Translations under genes and position numbers: made by a program
Shown: positions 8,973 through 18,726 of the stretch, one piece after another
Position numbering within the stretch: position 1 is the first letter of the stretch
Layout: the number at the start of each line of letters is the position of its first letter
Notes under the pieces: generated by a model
Seen by the model: only the letters and a program-made list of their open reading frames with translations
What the model was told of the DNA's origin: nothing
Database searches by the model: none
Assembly (NCBI GenBank): GCA_009801015.1
Contig: VHZZ01001427.1
Location: forward strand, 111,858-133,810
Origin: Silene noctiflora
Taxonomy: Eukaryota; Streptophyta; Magnoliopsida; Caryophyllales; Caryophyllaceae
Direction: 5' to 3'
DNA: 21,953 nt

Positions 8973-10178
8973 ATGCCTTTTGAATCCCGTCTCAAGCAAT
9001 GGACAAATGAATTCACAAATGTAGAGAAACATGATATGACTGCCTTTAACATTGGGCAGATAATCAGTTTTAAACAAGTAAAAATGGTGACGCCTTTTTT
9101 AGATACATGTTTGGAATATTGGAATCCCGATCTTCATGGTTTTGCATTTCCGGGAGGAGAAATATGTCCTTTTCCAGAAGAATTTGCAGCAGTTGGTGGA
9201 TGGGATGCTGAAAATTGCCCATATTGCCTCATAGCTCCCAAGGATATAGGAATAAATTTAGGGACCTACTAGGACTTGCTAAAGCTGAAGTAGACCGTCT
9301 TGTTACTTCAAAAGGTGTGAGAATGTTCGATCTAGTAGACCACTTAATAAATAGGGAGGACTCTACCATTTCATATGTGGCGAGGCGCCGAGCATTTGTA
9401 TTTTTCCTCGTTCATTGGTATGTCTTGAAGGGCCATGTTGATGCTGAAATGAGGAGATACCCTCGTTTCCTTGGAATTATGGAGCAAATGGAGCTGCACA
9501 GGAGCCCATCTTGGCTATCATTAGGAGAGACCATCCTTGGTCTAGATAACATAAAGGCTAACCGTGATATGCCGAATTTGGGAAGTCCCATAATACTTCA
9601 TGTAACTCATATCCTTATTTTTTTTCGGCCTTTTCGTTTTTCTTTTTATTTTCCGCCGAGGGGATTTTTTTTTTTTTTTTTGTCTTAGTAACTCATCTCC
9701 TTATTTTTATTTTGGCAGATTTGGTTTATGGAGAGACGACGATTGATTGAACCCCCAGTTGATGTTTTTGGCTACCGTTCAAGGTCCATTTCGATGAGGA
9801 AGAGGCTATACATCGTTCCATGGTGGCACCTCATGGCATTGACAGGAGCATCCGGCCTTGACCTTACGCGGTCGATTCGCATTCCAGGTTCGGAGTTTAT
9901 GGTCACTATATTCCCGGAAAGGCTTTTAAGACAAGTGGGCCTAAGACAGAATATCCCAAGGTTGGATACCGTTCTAAAGACGGCATTGGTGCACACCACT
10001 GACTCTTGTCGTGAGTGGGTACTCCGTTGGGCTCAGAGGAATATGTGGTATATACCTACTCCTGTAGGTTCATTATGGGTATCCGACTCATACATGCAAT
10101 GGGCTAAAGCTAGCACTTCAGAGGAGAAACAGAAGCTAAGGAAGCATGAGCATGTTGAATACAAGATTCATGAAGTAG
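8973..10178 (+). pseudogene. Plant mobile domain gene relic, 5' part (interrupted by a retrotransposon)
   Basis: Exon 1 (8973-9601) opens MPFESRLKQW. It contains FLDTCLEYWNPDLHGFAFPG, then PFPEEFAAVGGW, MEQMELHRSPSWLSL, ETILGLDNIK and LGSPIILH, a good match in order and spacing to the N-terminal half of PMD proteins. Near 9245 a single-base deletion shifts the frame (APKD, then YRNKFRDLL in the next frame). Intron 9602-9718 (GT...CAG, T-rich) joins in phase 0 to exon 2 (9719-10178), with PWWHLMALTGASG, PERLLRQVGLRQNIP and REWVLRWAQRN. An ATG at 8969 gives only four codons. Losing one T there would give MDAFESRL, so the true start may be 8969. The coding sequence stops at the AGTAG duplication and resumes at 18217. 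The product was probably nuclear, with a role in silencing or as transposon cargo; this is inferred from the family. Confidence 0.65.
10174..10178. repeat. Target-site duplication AGTAG, left copy
   Basis: AGTAG directly precedes the LTR start TGACAAGG at 10179. The same five bases follow the right LTR at 18212-18216. Confidence 0.9.
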
Positions 10179-11274
10179 TGACAAGGCGGTCGCACACCTA
10201 TCAAAGATAAATACCCTAATAATAAATGAATGTAGTAATAGGGGTCGAACACTAGGAAACATGGGTTGCTTAATGAAATGCTATGGTCAGACTTCTATCA
10301 AGATCGGGTTAACTTTTTTGTTTGGATTTGGTTTAGTGAATACAAAAATGATGGATAAACAATAATAATTAAAAGAGTCTAGGGGAGTCGGGTCACACAT
10401 GCATAGAAATACGATTCATGTTATGCTAGAAATGCAGAATAAAGATAAATGTTTAGGTCTTATGACAACCACCTCTCGGCCTTATTGTCAACCATAGAAC
10501 GGGTTCTAACGAGCTCTCTCTATGGCTAGATCGATCTACTACAACATGCTTAGTCTAATTCAACTCCATGCCTCTCGACTTATAGAATGAATTAACAAAT
10601 TTAGTTAAAGATTGTGATCAATAATCTAAGACTAACAAATATAATGCAAGCATGTGATAGAAACAAATATGCAATATTAGAACATTCTAATTTAACATTA
10701 TTAAATATTATTTATGCATGTCTTCCCTTTTCCCTAGACAAAAAGAAACTACTCACACATGTTGAAAGTAAAACTAACTAAGAATGAAATTAATAACATA
10801 AACATAATGTCAAAAATATAAAGACTTAAAATATAAAAAGGAGATAATGATAAACTAAACTAAATAACATAAACGAATGAAATAACTAATAATGGAATGC
10901 TAATGGAAAATGTAAATAAGAATGCTAAATACCAAAATCTAAATGATTTAACAACAACATAAAATGAATTACTATAATAAGAAATGCTAACAACTAATTA
11001 ACAAATGTGAATAAGATAAAAAAATAAACTAATAAAAGGAACAACGTAAAGGTTAGAATAAAATGATTACCGAAATGAGAATTGAAACTTGAGAAAGAAG
11101 AAAAATGCTAATCAAATGAACTTGTATTGAAATTGTAATTACAACTAAAAGATTGTTTGTGAATATAAAATGTAAACTAATGACTAATTTCTGAAAACTA
11201 AAGAGAAGAATGCCTAAGAAAATATATATGTAAGATATGAAAAAAGGATGCCTAAGAGTCGGGATCAACCTCCC

Positions 11275-11281
11275 TTATATA
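11275..11281 (-). promoter_or_regulatory. LTR TATA box
   Basis: The minus strand reads TATATAA inside a perfect palindrome CCTTATATAAGG. The CCCCGATTGGGG motif lies 41 nt upstream. In the right LTR, which is the 5' LTR and so the element's own promoter, the site is degraded to ATATAA (17695-17700). Confidence 0.5.
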
Positions 11282-11322
11282 AGGAGTTGGATGTTAAACG
11301 TACACATTCCACATCAAGGCCA

Positions 11323-11354
11323 CCCCGATTGGGGACACCTCACCCTGATCGGGG
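11323..11354. repeat. Two CCCCGATCGGGG-type palindromes, 20 bp apart
   Basis: CCCCGATTGGGG (11323-11334) and CCCTGATCGGGG (11343-11354) lie upstream of the minus-strand TATA box. The right LTR has a single perfect CCCCGATCGGGG at 17735-17746, so the two LTRs differ by one repeat unit. Confidence 0.8.
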
Positions 11355-11817
11355 ACGACGGAATCCTATTTGCCTCATTACTCCTATCATTAAGTTCATA
11401 CAATCCTAAAAATTCGTATTAACTTATCATAATTCTCCGGTTTAAGGCACATTTGAGGAATCCTATGCAAACTTTTCCACTCTTCTTTATGGGCCTTAGT
11501 TCTTTACATTTTCCATTTGATGATTTTTGTTTTTGCATTTTGGGCCACATTTCAACACTTGATCAACAATCCAAAGACTTCTTGCTTGCATGATCCAATC
11601 ATGATCCAATCTAGTTTCCACTTAGCCTCGTGATCTCGATATTTGCACATTTGACGGGAAATAGCTACCAAATGCTTCATTTCCTACAATATATAGTAAA
11701 CACAAGAAAAATACCTAGAACACGGGATTAGCTCACAAATACACTAATAAAAGTGCAATAAAAAAGTAAAACCAAGCCAAATTAGAGGGATAAATCGTAT
11801 ATAATTTAGACATATCA

Positions 11818-11856
11818 AAATCGCCCAAGCTAACCTTTTGTCTATCCTCAAGCAAG
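11818..11856 (-). other. Polypurine tract region of the gag-protease element
   Basis: The minus strand reads GAGGATAGACAAAAGG, then TTAGCTTGGGCGATTT, and then LTR start TGATATGTC. A purine-rich stretch directly before the LTR is expected here and sets the element's orientation. Confidence 0.6.
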
Positions 11857-13892
11857 CATAAGAAACTAAGACAAACCCAACAAATGCAAAATCCCAAATA
11901 AGCTAACAAGCGTAATGATTCAAAACCCGAAACAACATGGGCAAAGGATAATGCATATACATGGTTGAGGTTTACATGACGGCGTAGAGTGAATGACTTC
12001 AAATGAACCTTTAAGCTCTTGAACGATCTTATGACTTTCGCACTCTCACGTTTCTCTCTTGCTCAAATATATGTAGAAGAATATTTATGTGAGTAGAACT
12101 CACCTATCCTCGACTCATGAGAGTGTGCCCGCAATCTAATATGGTAGTTATTTCAAATCATAAGTCAAAACAATCAAATGCAAGCATGTATAAGAAGCCA
12201 ATGGGTAAGAAGCAGGCAATATGTAATGGGTAAAAAGGGGAACAAAAGAATTATAGTATCTGGAGCAAAGTCAAGCTAGCAACAACCAAGTGAAAGAATG
12301 CTCAATCCCAAATTAAACCTAATATTAGAAGTAAAAAACAACATAATGATCTCTTCTAATAAAAAACATAATAAAACTCTCCAAAAATTTATGATAATAA
12401 CATGAGAGCTTCTTAATTCAACCTCTACTTCTTTTTTTCAATTCATGCTTCTACATTTTTTTCACATTTTTTCTTTCAATTTCTTTCATCCTTTTTTTTT
12501 TCATTTTTCATTTTTCTCTTNTTTTTTTTTCAACTTTCTTTTCACTTCTTTTTTTCTTTCATAATCAAATTTCGGAAAATAACAACTCCGGCATACCAAG
12601 TTCACAATGACACAACTTAAAGCACATCCCAAATGAGCACCCTAACACTAATGACATAGCTACTAGCTTAACAAGGTAGGCAATTATAGAATGTAGCTAG
12701 GAAAATTATAAACATGTGTAAGAAGGGGCTAGAAATGGGCAACATAGTCAATGTGAATGGCTTCAAATGCATATCATATTATGAAAGTAATGCTTAAAAA
12801 CCATAATTGTGCGTAATTGATATGGCACAAACCATAAGGAGACCTACACTCACCTAAGTGAGACCATTCATGAATGTAATGATCTAAGAAGGCTCTACCT
12901 TACCATATTGTGGCTTGCCAAAGGTTAAGATCAAGCCTATTCGGTTCAAATTTCATCCTTCTCCTACTATGTCAAGACATCCCCATGAATGCATTTATCC
13001 CAATAACATAAAGAAATCATTAGCTATTAATCAAATATTGGGATAAAAAGTGGGTATAATCATATGAACATGGCAAAAATGTAGGCAAATTAAGCATATG
13101 AAGCACGAAACTCAAAATTTGTAGAAGTTTTTAACTAGTATGCAAAACTAAACTAGCATGCAAATATAATCCCCCCCGCCTTAAAGCTAAACATAACATA
13201 ACATTGTCCTCAATCTGCCCACATGTAAATCATCTAAACTAACCATGAAAAATGGCTCAAAGCACATAAGACAAGAGATTACATCCAATGGGAAGCGGGA
13301 AAAATTAAACTATAAAGAAAGCAACTTACTAAACTATCTAGAAAGGGTTGCGAGTGTGATTTTTGGGTAAGAAAAAGGAAGAAAATGAAGAAGGAAAAGG
13401 AGGAATATACCTTCCTTATGTGCCGTGAAGACAGAACATTTCACACTTTCCCGTATAATAAAAACACTCGTAAAAATAGAAAACCACGACCCCGATTGGA
13501 GACAGCCCACCTCGATCAGGGGTTACCTGAGTCTCCGTATTTTTACTTCTCAGTTGCATACCAGTTTCCCGTCTCGAAAATTAAAAGATACGACCCCTGA
13601 CGGGGGTGCAACATGGGGATGCGTGCAAAACCGTCACATGGCTTCTTCCTCATCCTCATTTACTCAAAAACCACAACCAAAAATGCTAATTAATCTAAAA
13701 ATTGTTCCGAAAACTACAAAAACTATAAATTGTCCAAAACATTAAAACAAAAACATAAATAACACGAGTTGCCACCCGAGAAGCGCAAGTTAAAGTCTTG
13801 CTAGACTTCCACCATCGTCAATAAGATCATTTTTGGATGTTGAGCTCTCCACCATCCGAGCTCTCTAGTATATCTTTCTTCACATTCCCTAT
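11857..13892 (-). mobile_element. Long 3' noncoding region of the gag-protease element
   Basis: About 2 kb with no protein similarity on either strand. Landmarks on the minus strand are TTGAGGACAATG followed by a run ending GGCGGGGGGG (13165-13216), the usual post-coding signature of Athila-like elements. A pyrimidine-rich tract on the plus strand at 12421-12560 contains one undetermined base (N at 12521). A further group of CCCCGATCGGGG-type palindromes lies at 13490-13605. Nothing here looks like remains of pol. Confidence 0.6.
13490..13605. repeat. Internal copies of the CCCCGATCGGGG-type palindrome
   Basis: CCCCGATTGGAG (13490-13501), CCTCGATCAGGG (13510-13521) and CCCCTGACGGGG (13594-13605). 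The first two are 20 bp apart and, with their linker, resemble the LTR pair at 11323-11354. On the minus strand a TATTATA (13454-13460) follows about 29 bp downstream. Confidence 0.65.
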
Positions 13893-16460
13893 TCACTTCA
13901 AGCTTTTCCATGAATAGCTCCTCTTGACACTCTTAGAATTAGTACCCTTAACATCATTACCTGAAAAACAACCAACATCTACCCCTAGCGGATCCGTTAG
14001 TGAGGATCGAGGTAGAGAAGAAGCAATAGAAGAATCCGTAGTGTTAATTAAACAACAAGACTCTTGCAACATGAGGCTCCTAATGGTATTGTTCTTGGTA
14101 AATGTAACCTTGTCATTACCCACTTCCAAGGTTAACTTCCCATTTTTCACATGAATTAACGCGACCGCGGTATGCAAAAATGGTCTACCCAGAATGATTG
14201 GGGCTAGCGAATCCTCGGTCATATCAAGGATAAGGAAGTCAACGGGTATGAAAAACTTACCAACTTTCACGGGCACGTCTTCTAAAACTCTCAAAGGTTG
14301 TCTTAGAGAACGGTCTGCCATTTGAAAAGTAATACTTGTGCACTTTAAAGCACCCATGTTAAGCTTTTCACAAATAAAAAGGGGAATGACACTTACACTA
14401 GCACCTAGGTCTCAAAGGGCCCTATCAATGGTATTTGTGCCTATAGTGTAAGGGATATAATAACTATCGGGATCCTTAAGCTTTGGTGGAGATTTTCTTT
14501 GCAAGAGTGCATTACACTTTTCGGTGAAAGCTACGGTCTCGACCTCATTGAAAGATCACTTCTTGGTGAGCATTTCTTTCATAAACTGGGAATAAGATGG
14601 GACCTGCGAGATTAATCCAACAAACGAAATGGTAACTTGTAAGTGCTTAACAACCTCTAAGAACTTACTAAACTTACTCTCATCCTTCTTTTTCGATAAT
14701 CGATGGGGAAATGGTACTTGTACTATAGTAAGAGGCTCGGGCTCATTCACCTCTAAAACGGGAATTTCTTCCTCAATATCTTCCAAAAGAGGCTCTTCAT
14801 TATCCTTCTCTTTAGAACCTTCCCCATGCTTAGACCTATTACTTATCACCGCATCATCCAAAGTCATGGATGGTTCATCATAACTAATACCACTCCTCAA
14901 GTTAATAGCATTAACGGTGTCATGTGGTTGTGCACCTTGAGGTGTCAATTGGCCTTGTTGCCTTTGAGCATTTGATGAAGCAAGTTGGGCAATTTGAGTT
15001 TCCAATATTTTAATTGCGACCTCTTTAGCTTGATCACTCTTTTTCAATTGGACTTGCATCATCTCTTGAGCTTTGACCACCTTCATCGCAAGGGCCTCAA
15101 GCTTACCTAGACCTTGGTTATTTTGTGGGAAATTGGGTTGAGCTTGGTTTTTTTGGTAGGGTTGTTGGTAGCTTTTTTGGTAAGGTTGTTGAAAACCTTG
15201 TTGGAATTGGGGCTTTGGACCTTGGAAACCGGGTGGGTTACCTTGGAATTGCCTTTGTTGTTGAGGCACATTTTGGACTTGGTGTTGGGGGTTTAGCACA
15301 TTGGTGCTCTTATAGGACAAGTTGGGGTGAAATTTTGTGTTGGGGTTATAATTATTAGAAAAGGTACTCAAAGAGAGTGTACTTTGCTTAAAATTTTGAA
15401 AAGCATTTACCTCTTCAAGGGAAGCCCTACAAAATGCGGTACAATGACCCGTACCACTGCAACCTTCACAAACCTCCACTTGGCTAGTGACATTGACTTG
15501 CTCATGAGCTTGAGATGAACTTGACCCAGCTCTCTCAATATGTTGTTGAAGAGCGGCAATTTGAGCTTTCATAAGGGCTAAGTTCGGATCCTCCTCCCTT
15601 GCTTTCAATGGAGCACTTCAGGAATTCACATATTCGGAGTCATGGATGGCCATGGACTCAATAGTGGCATGAGTAAGCTCCACATCAATTTGATCAAACC
15701 GCCCATTACTAGCGGAATCCAAGACTCGGCGTGACTCACCACTACATCCATTATAGAATGTTATTGCTAGAAACCATGGGTCCAAACCATGATGAGGACA
15801 TTGCCTTTGAAGCTCCTTGTACCTCTCCCATGAATCATAGAGACTCTCATTACCGTTTTGACGGAACCCCGAGATTTGGCTCTTCAATTGTTGAGTCTTT
15901 TCCGGAAGGAAGTACTTTTGATAGAAAGCAAGAGCCAAAGTCTCCCAATTGGTCACTCCCATAGCCTCACGATCAAGGCTATTGATTTATAGCTTGGCTT
16001 TATCCCTTATAGAAAAGGGAAAAATAATCTCTCGAATTTGCTATTGGGTAACTCCGGCTTGCCGAATCGTTGAGCAATAGTCACAAAAATTTGCAATGTG
16101 CAAATTAGGATCTTCCAAAGGACCTCCATAAAATTGCTTCCTCTCCATAACAAAGATGAAAGCCGGCTTGATTTAAAAGTCCACTATGCCAATTTGACCG
16201 GTAATGATTCGTTTAGGGAGGATAGCAGCGGTGGGCTTGGAATGATCGGACAAACGCACCATCTTCTTTAATTGGGTAGAACTAGAAGCCTATCCCTCAA
16301 AAGCTTTGAGATCTTCTAACAAAGACTTTCTAGCACTTTCAAGATCCTCAAGAGAGTTAGACTCACTAGCCTCGCTTAGGAAACCTAACTGTCTATGCAA
16401 GGTTCTCTCGGGCTCGAGATCACTTGGAAATAGCTCACCTCCTCGAAAAGACCTAGGCAT
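13893..16460 (-). pseudogene. Athila-type gag plus aspartic protease, one frame with seven internal stops
   Basis: A single minus-strand frame of 855 codons starts at ATG 16460 (MPRSFRGGELF) and ends at TGA 13895-13893. The gag core is at 15962-15618 (WETLALAFYQKYFLPEKT, YDSWERYKELQRQCPHHGLD). A CCHC zinc knuckle (C-x2-C-x4-H-x4-C, 15470-15429) and a Gln/Pro/Phe-rich linker follow. The protease has active site DLGAS just after 14412, MADRSLRQPL and the flap-like ILGRPFLH. Gag would package RNA and protease would mature it, in cytoplasmic particles. Internal stops are TAG 16292-16290, TAA 16175-16173, TAG 16043-16041, TAA 15989-15987, TGA 15620-15618, TGA 14558-14556 and TGA 14414-14412. No frameshift is seen. 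Reverse transcriptase does not follow. Confidence 0.8.
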
Positions 16461-16573
16461 AAGATAACAATCTAAGGGAGATTGTAAGCAAAAGTCTCAA
16501 GGAACAAGTGTTCCTTAAGACAAAGAAAATAAAGATAGAAATCAACAAATAAAAAATGCAATGAAACCGTCTT

Positions 16574-16589
16574 CCCGGCAACGGCGCCA
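16574..16589 (-). other. Primer-binding site
   Basis: The minus strand reads TGGCGCCGTTGCCGGG, five bases past the LTR end TTGTCA. This is the usual primer-binding sequence of Athila/Tat-type gypsy elements, complementary to a tRNA 3' end. It fixes 16595-18211 as the 5' LTR. Confidence 0.85.
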
Positions 16590-16594
16590 AAATT

Positions 16595-18211
16595 TGACAA
16601 GGCGGTCACAAACCTATCAAAGATAAATACCCTAATAACAAATGAATGTAGTAATAGGGTTCGAACACGAGGAAACAGGGGTTTCTTAATGAAATGCTAA
16701 GGTTAGACTTCTATCAAGATCGGGTTTACTTTTTTTGTTTGGATTTGGTTTAGTGAATGCAAAAGTTATGGATAAACAATAATAATTAAAAGAGTCTAGG
16801 GGAGTCGGGTCACACATGCATAAAAATACGATTCATGTTATGCTAGAAATGCAGAATAAAGATAAATGTTTATTTCTTATGACAACCACCTCTCGGCCTT
16901 ATTGTCAACCATTGAACGGGTTCTAACGAGCTCCCGCTATGGCAAGATCGGTCTACTACAACATGCTTAGTCTAATTCAACTCCGTGCCTCTCAACTTAT
17001 AGAATGAATTAACAAATTTAATTAAAGATTATGATCAATAATCTAGACTAACCAATACAATACAAGCATGTGATAGAAACAAATATGCAATATTAGAACA
17101 TTATAATTTAACATTATTAAATATTATTTATGCATGGCTTCCCTTTTCCCTAGACAAAAAGAAACTACTCACACATGTTGAAAGTAAAACTAACTAAGAG
17201 TGAAATTAATAACATAAACATAATGTTAAAAATATAAAGACTTACAATATAAAAAGGGATATAATGATAAACTAAACTAAATAACATAAAAGAGTAAAAC
17301 AACTAATAATGGAATGCTAATGGAAAATGTAAATAAGAATGCTAGTTACCAAAATGTAAATTATGTAACAACAAAATAACATGAATTACTATAATGAGAA
17401 ATGCTAACAACTAATTAACAAATGTGAATAAGATAACAAAATAAAATAATAAAAGGAATAACAACGTAAATGCTAGAATAAAATGATTACCGAAATGAGA
17501 ATTGCAACTTGAGAAAGAAGAACAATGCTAACGAAATGAACTTGTATTGAAATTGTAATTGCAACTAAAAGATTGTTTGTGAATACAAAATGTAAACTTA
17601 GGACTAATTTCTGAAAACTAAAGAGAAGAATGCCTAAGAAAATATAGATGTAAGATATGAAAAACGGATGGCTAAGAGTCAGGATCAACCTCCCTTATAT
17701 TGGGAGTTGGAGTACAAATTCCACATCAAGGCTACCCCGATCGGGGACGAGGGAATCCTATTTTCCTCATTAATCCTATCATTAAGTTCATACGGAATCC
17801 TAAAAATCCGTATTAAGTCATCAGAATTCTCCGGTTTAAGACACATTTGAGAAATCCCATGCAAAAATTTTCACTATTCTTTATGGGCCTCATTTCTTTA
17901 CATTTGCCATTTGATTATTTTTGTCTTTACATTTTGGGGCACATTTCCACACTTGATCAACAATCCAAAGACCTTTTGCTTGCATGATCCAATCATGATC
18001 CAATCTAGTTTCCACTTAGCCTCGTGATCTTGATATTTGCACATTTGACGGGAAATAGCTACCGAATTCTTCATCTCCTACAAAAAATCTTAAACACAAG
18101 GAAAATACCTAGAACACGGGATTTGATCCCAAATACACTAATAAAAGTGTAATAAACAAGTAAAACTGAGCTAAATTAGGGGGATAAATCGTATATAATT
18201 TAGACATATCA
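16595..18211 (-). repeat. Right LTR (5' LTR of the minus-strand element)
   Basis: Same termini as the left LTR (TGATATGTC...TTGTCA on the minus strand), 22 bp shorter overall. One palindrome CCCCGATCGGGG (17735-17746) lies 34 nt upstream of the weakened TATA-like ATATAA (17700-17695). Confidence 0.9.
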
Positions 18212-18216
18212 AGTAG
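18212..18216. repeat. Target-site duplication AGTAG, right copy
   Basis: AGTAG follows the LTR terminus ACATATCA directly and is identical to 10174-10178. Confidence 0.9.
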
Positions 18217-18461
18217 CCAAGGAGAACCAGAAGTATCTGACTGAGGAAGAGTAATAGGTTGGATTCCAAGTCGTCCGGCCAAAGAAGAAACCGAAAAGAG
18301 CTCTCCTTGCTGAGAGGATGGTGGTAGATAGGAAAGGAAATGCTAGACCACGAGAGATACCTTTAGTAATTAGGTCTGAAATAACGCAGAAGCGTCCATC
18401 TCGATGCCGAGTCAAGAAGTATGATAAAAGTGACAAAGGCAAGGGGAAGATAGATGAGTAG
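18217..18461 (+). pseudogene. Plant mobile domain gene relic, 3' part with basic nuclear-localisation-like stretch
   Basis: With one AGTAG removed, the frame entering at 10178 (YKIHEV) continues here as AKENQKYLTEEE. It then meets two adjacent stops, TAA 18252-18254 and TAG 18255-18257. The same frame goes on for 67 codons to TAG 18459-18461. That tail is highly basic, with PKKKPKRA (18279-18302), which resembles a monopartite nuclear localisation signal, and a Lys-rich end (KKYDKSDKGKGK). The open tail in the same frame supports it being old coding sequence. Whether the double stop is a lesion or the original gene end is undecided. Confidence 0.6.
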
Positions 18462-18726
18462 CCTAGGTCTTTGTAATAGTAGAGTTTTATTATTCGTTGT
18501 AATAAAAGGAGGGATTTTTAGAATCCTAGCTTAGCATTTTTAGTTTCAGTAGTTGTTTATTATTGTTTAGCATATTATTTTAAATCAATGAATAAACAGC
18601 TTAGAAGTTAAAGCAAACTTTAGTCAATTATTTCCCTTTTTGCTTATCCTTTCGAATTTCAAATGCAAAAGCACTTGTCCTTCTATTTGCACATTTTGAT
18701 TTTGAAAAGCGTTTTAGGTTGTATCT
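18462..18726 (+). other. 3' flank of the PMD gene
   Basis: AT-rich with no frame. Two AATAAA hexamers (18501-18506 and 18591-18596) downstream of the stop are plausible polyadenylation signals. The stretch ends where the next LTR starts at 18727. Confidence 0.4.

Larger units (their letters stand above)
10179..11817 (-). repeat. Left LTR (3' LTR of the minus-strand element)
   Basis: On the minus strand it runs from TGATATGTC to ACCGCCTTGTCA. It matches 16595-18211 over its whole length with about 5% substitutions in the part I counted. It has two copies of the CCCCGATCGGGG-type palindrome (11323-11334, 11343-11354) where the right LTR has one. A 71-codon open frame (11268-11053) is also open in the other LTR but begins only a few bases past the TATA box, so it is not taken as a gene. 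Confidence 0.9.
10179..18211 (-). mobile_element. Complete Athila-like LTR retrotransposon with gag and protease only (8033 bp)
   Basis: It has two LTRs (10179-11817 and 16595-18211), a 5-bp duplication AGTAG on both sides, a primer-binding site TGGCGCCGTTGCCGGG next to the right LTR, and a purine-rich tract next to the left LTR, so it reads right to left. The gag-protease frame is 16460-13893. The remaining 2.1 kb is noncoding, with no reverse transcriptase, RNase H or integrase motif on either strand. It is thus a gag-carrying non-autonomous element (TR-GAG-like) that would need enzymes from a relative. The LTRs differ at about 25 sites in the first ~465 aligned bases by eye, so the insertion is not recent. 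It sits inside exon 2 of the PMD gene, antisense to it. Confidence 0.85.

Noticed and set aside
11053-11268. A 71-codon hydrophobic minus-strand frame, also open in the other LTR at 17473-17688
   Set aside because: Both copies descend from one LTR, so shared openness is not independent evidence. Its start codon lies only about 7 bases past the TATA box, before any likely transcription start.
12421-12560. Long T/C-rich tract with an N as a biological signal
   Set aside because: Low-complexity tracts are usual in this part of Athila-like elements, and the N at 12521 is most simply a base-calling gap in a homopolymer.
14629-15964. Several plus-strand frames opposite gag
   Set aside because: They are mirror frames of the Gln/Pro-rich minus-strand gag and have no motif of their own.
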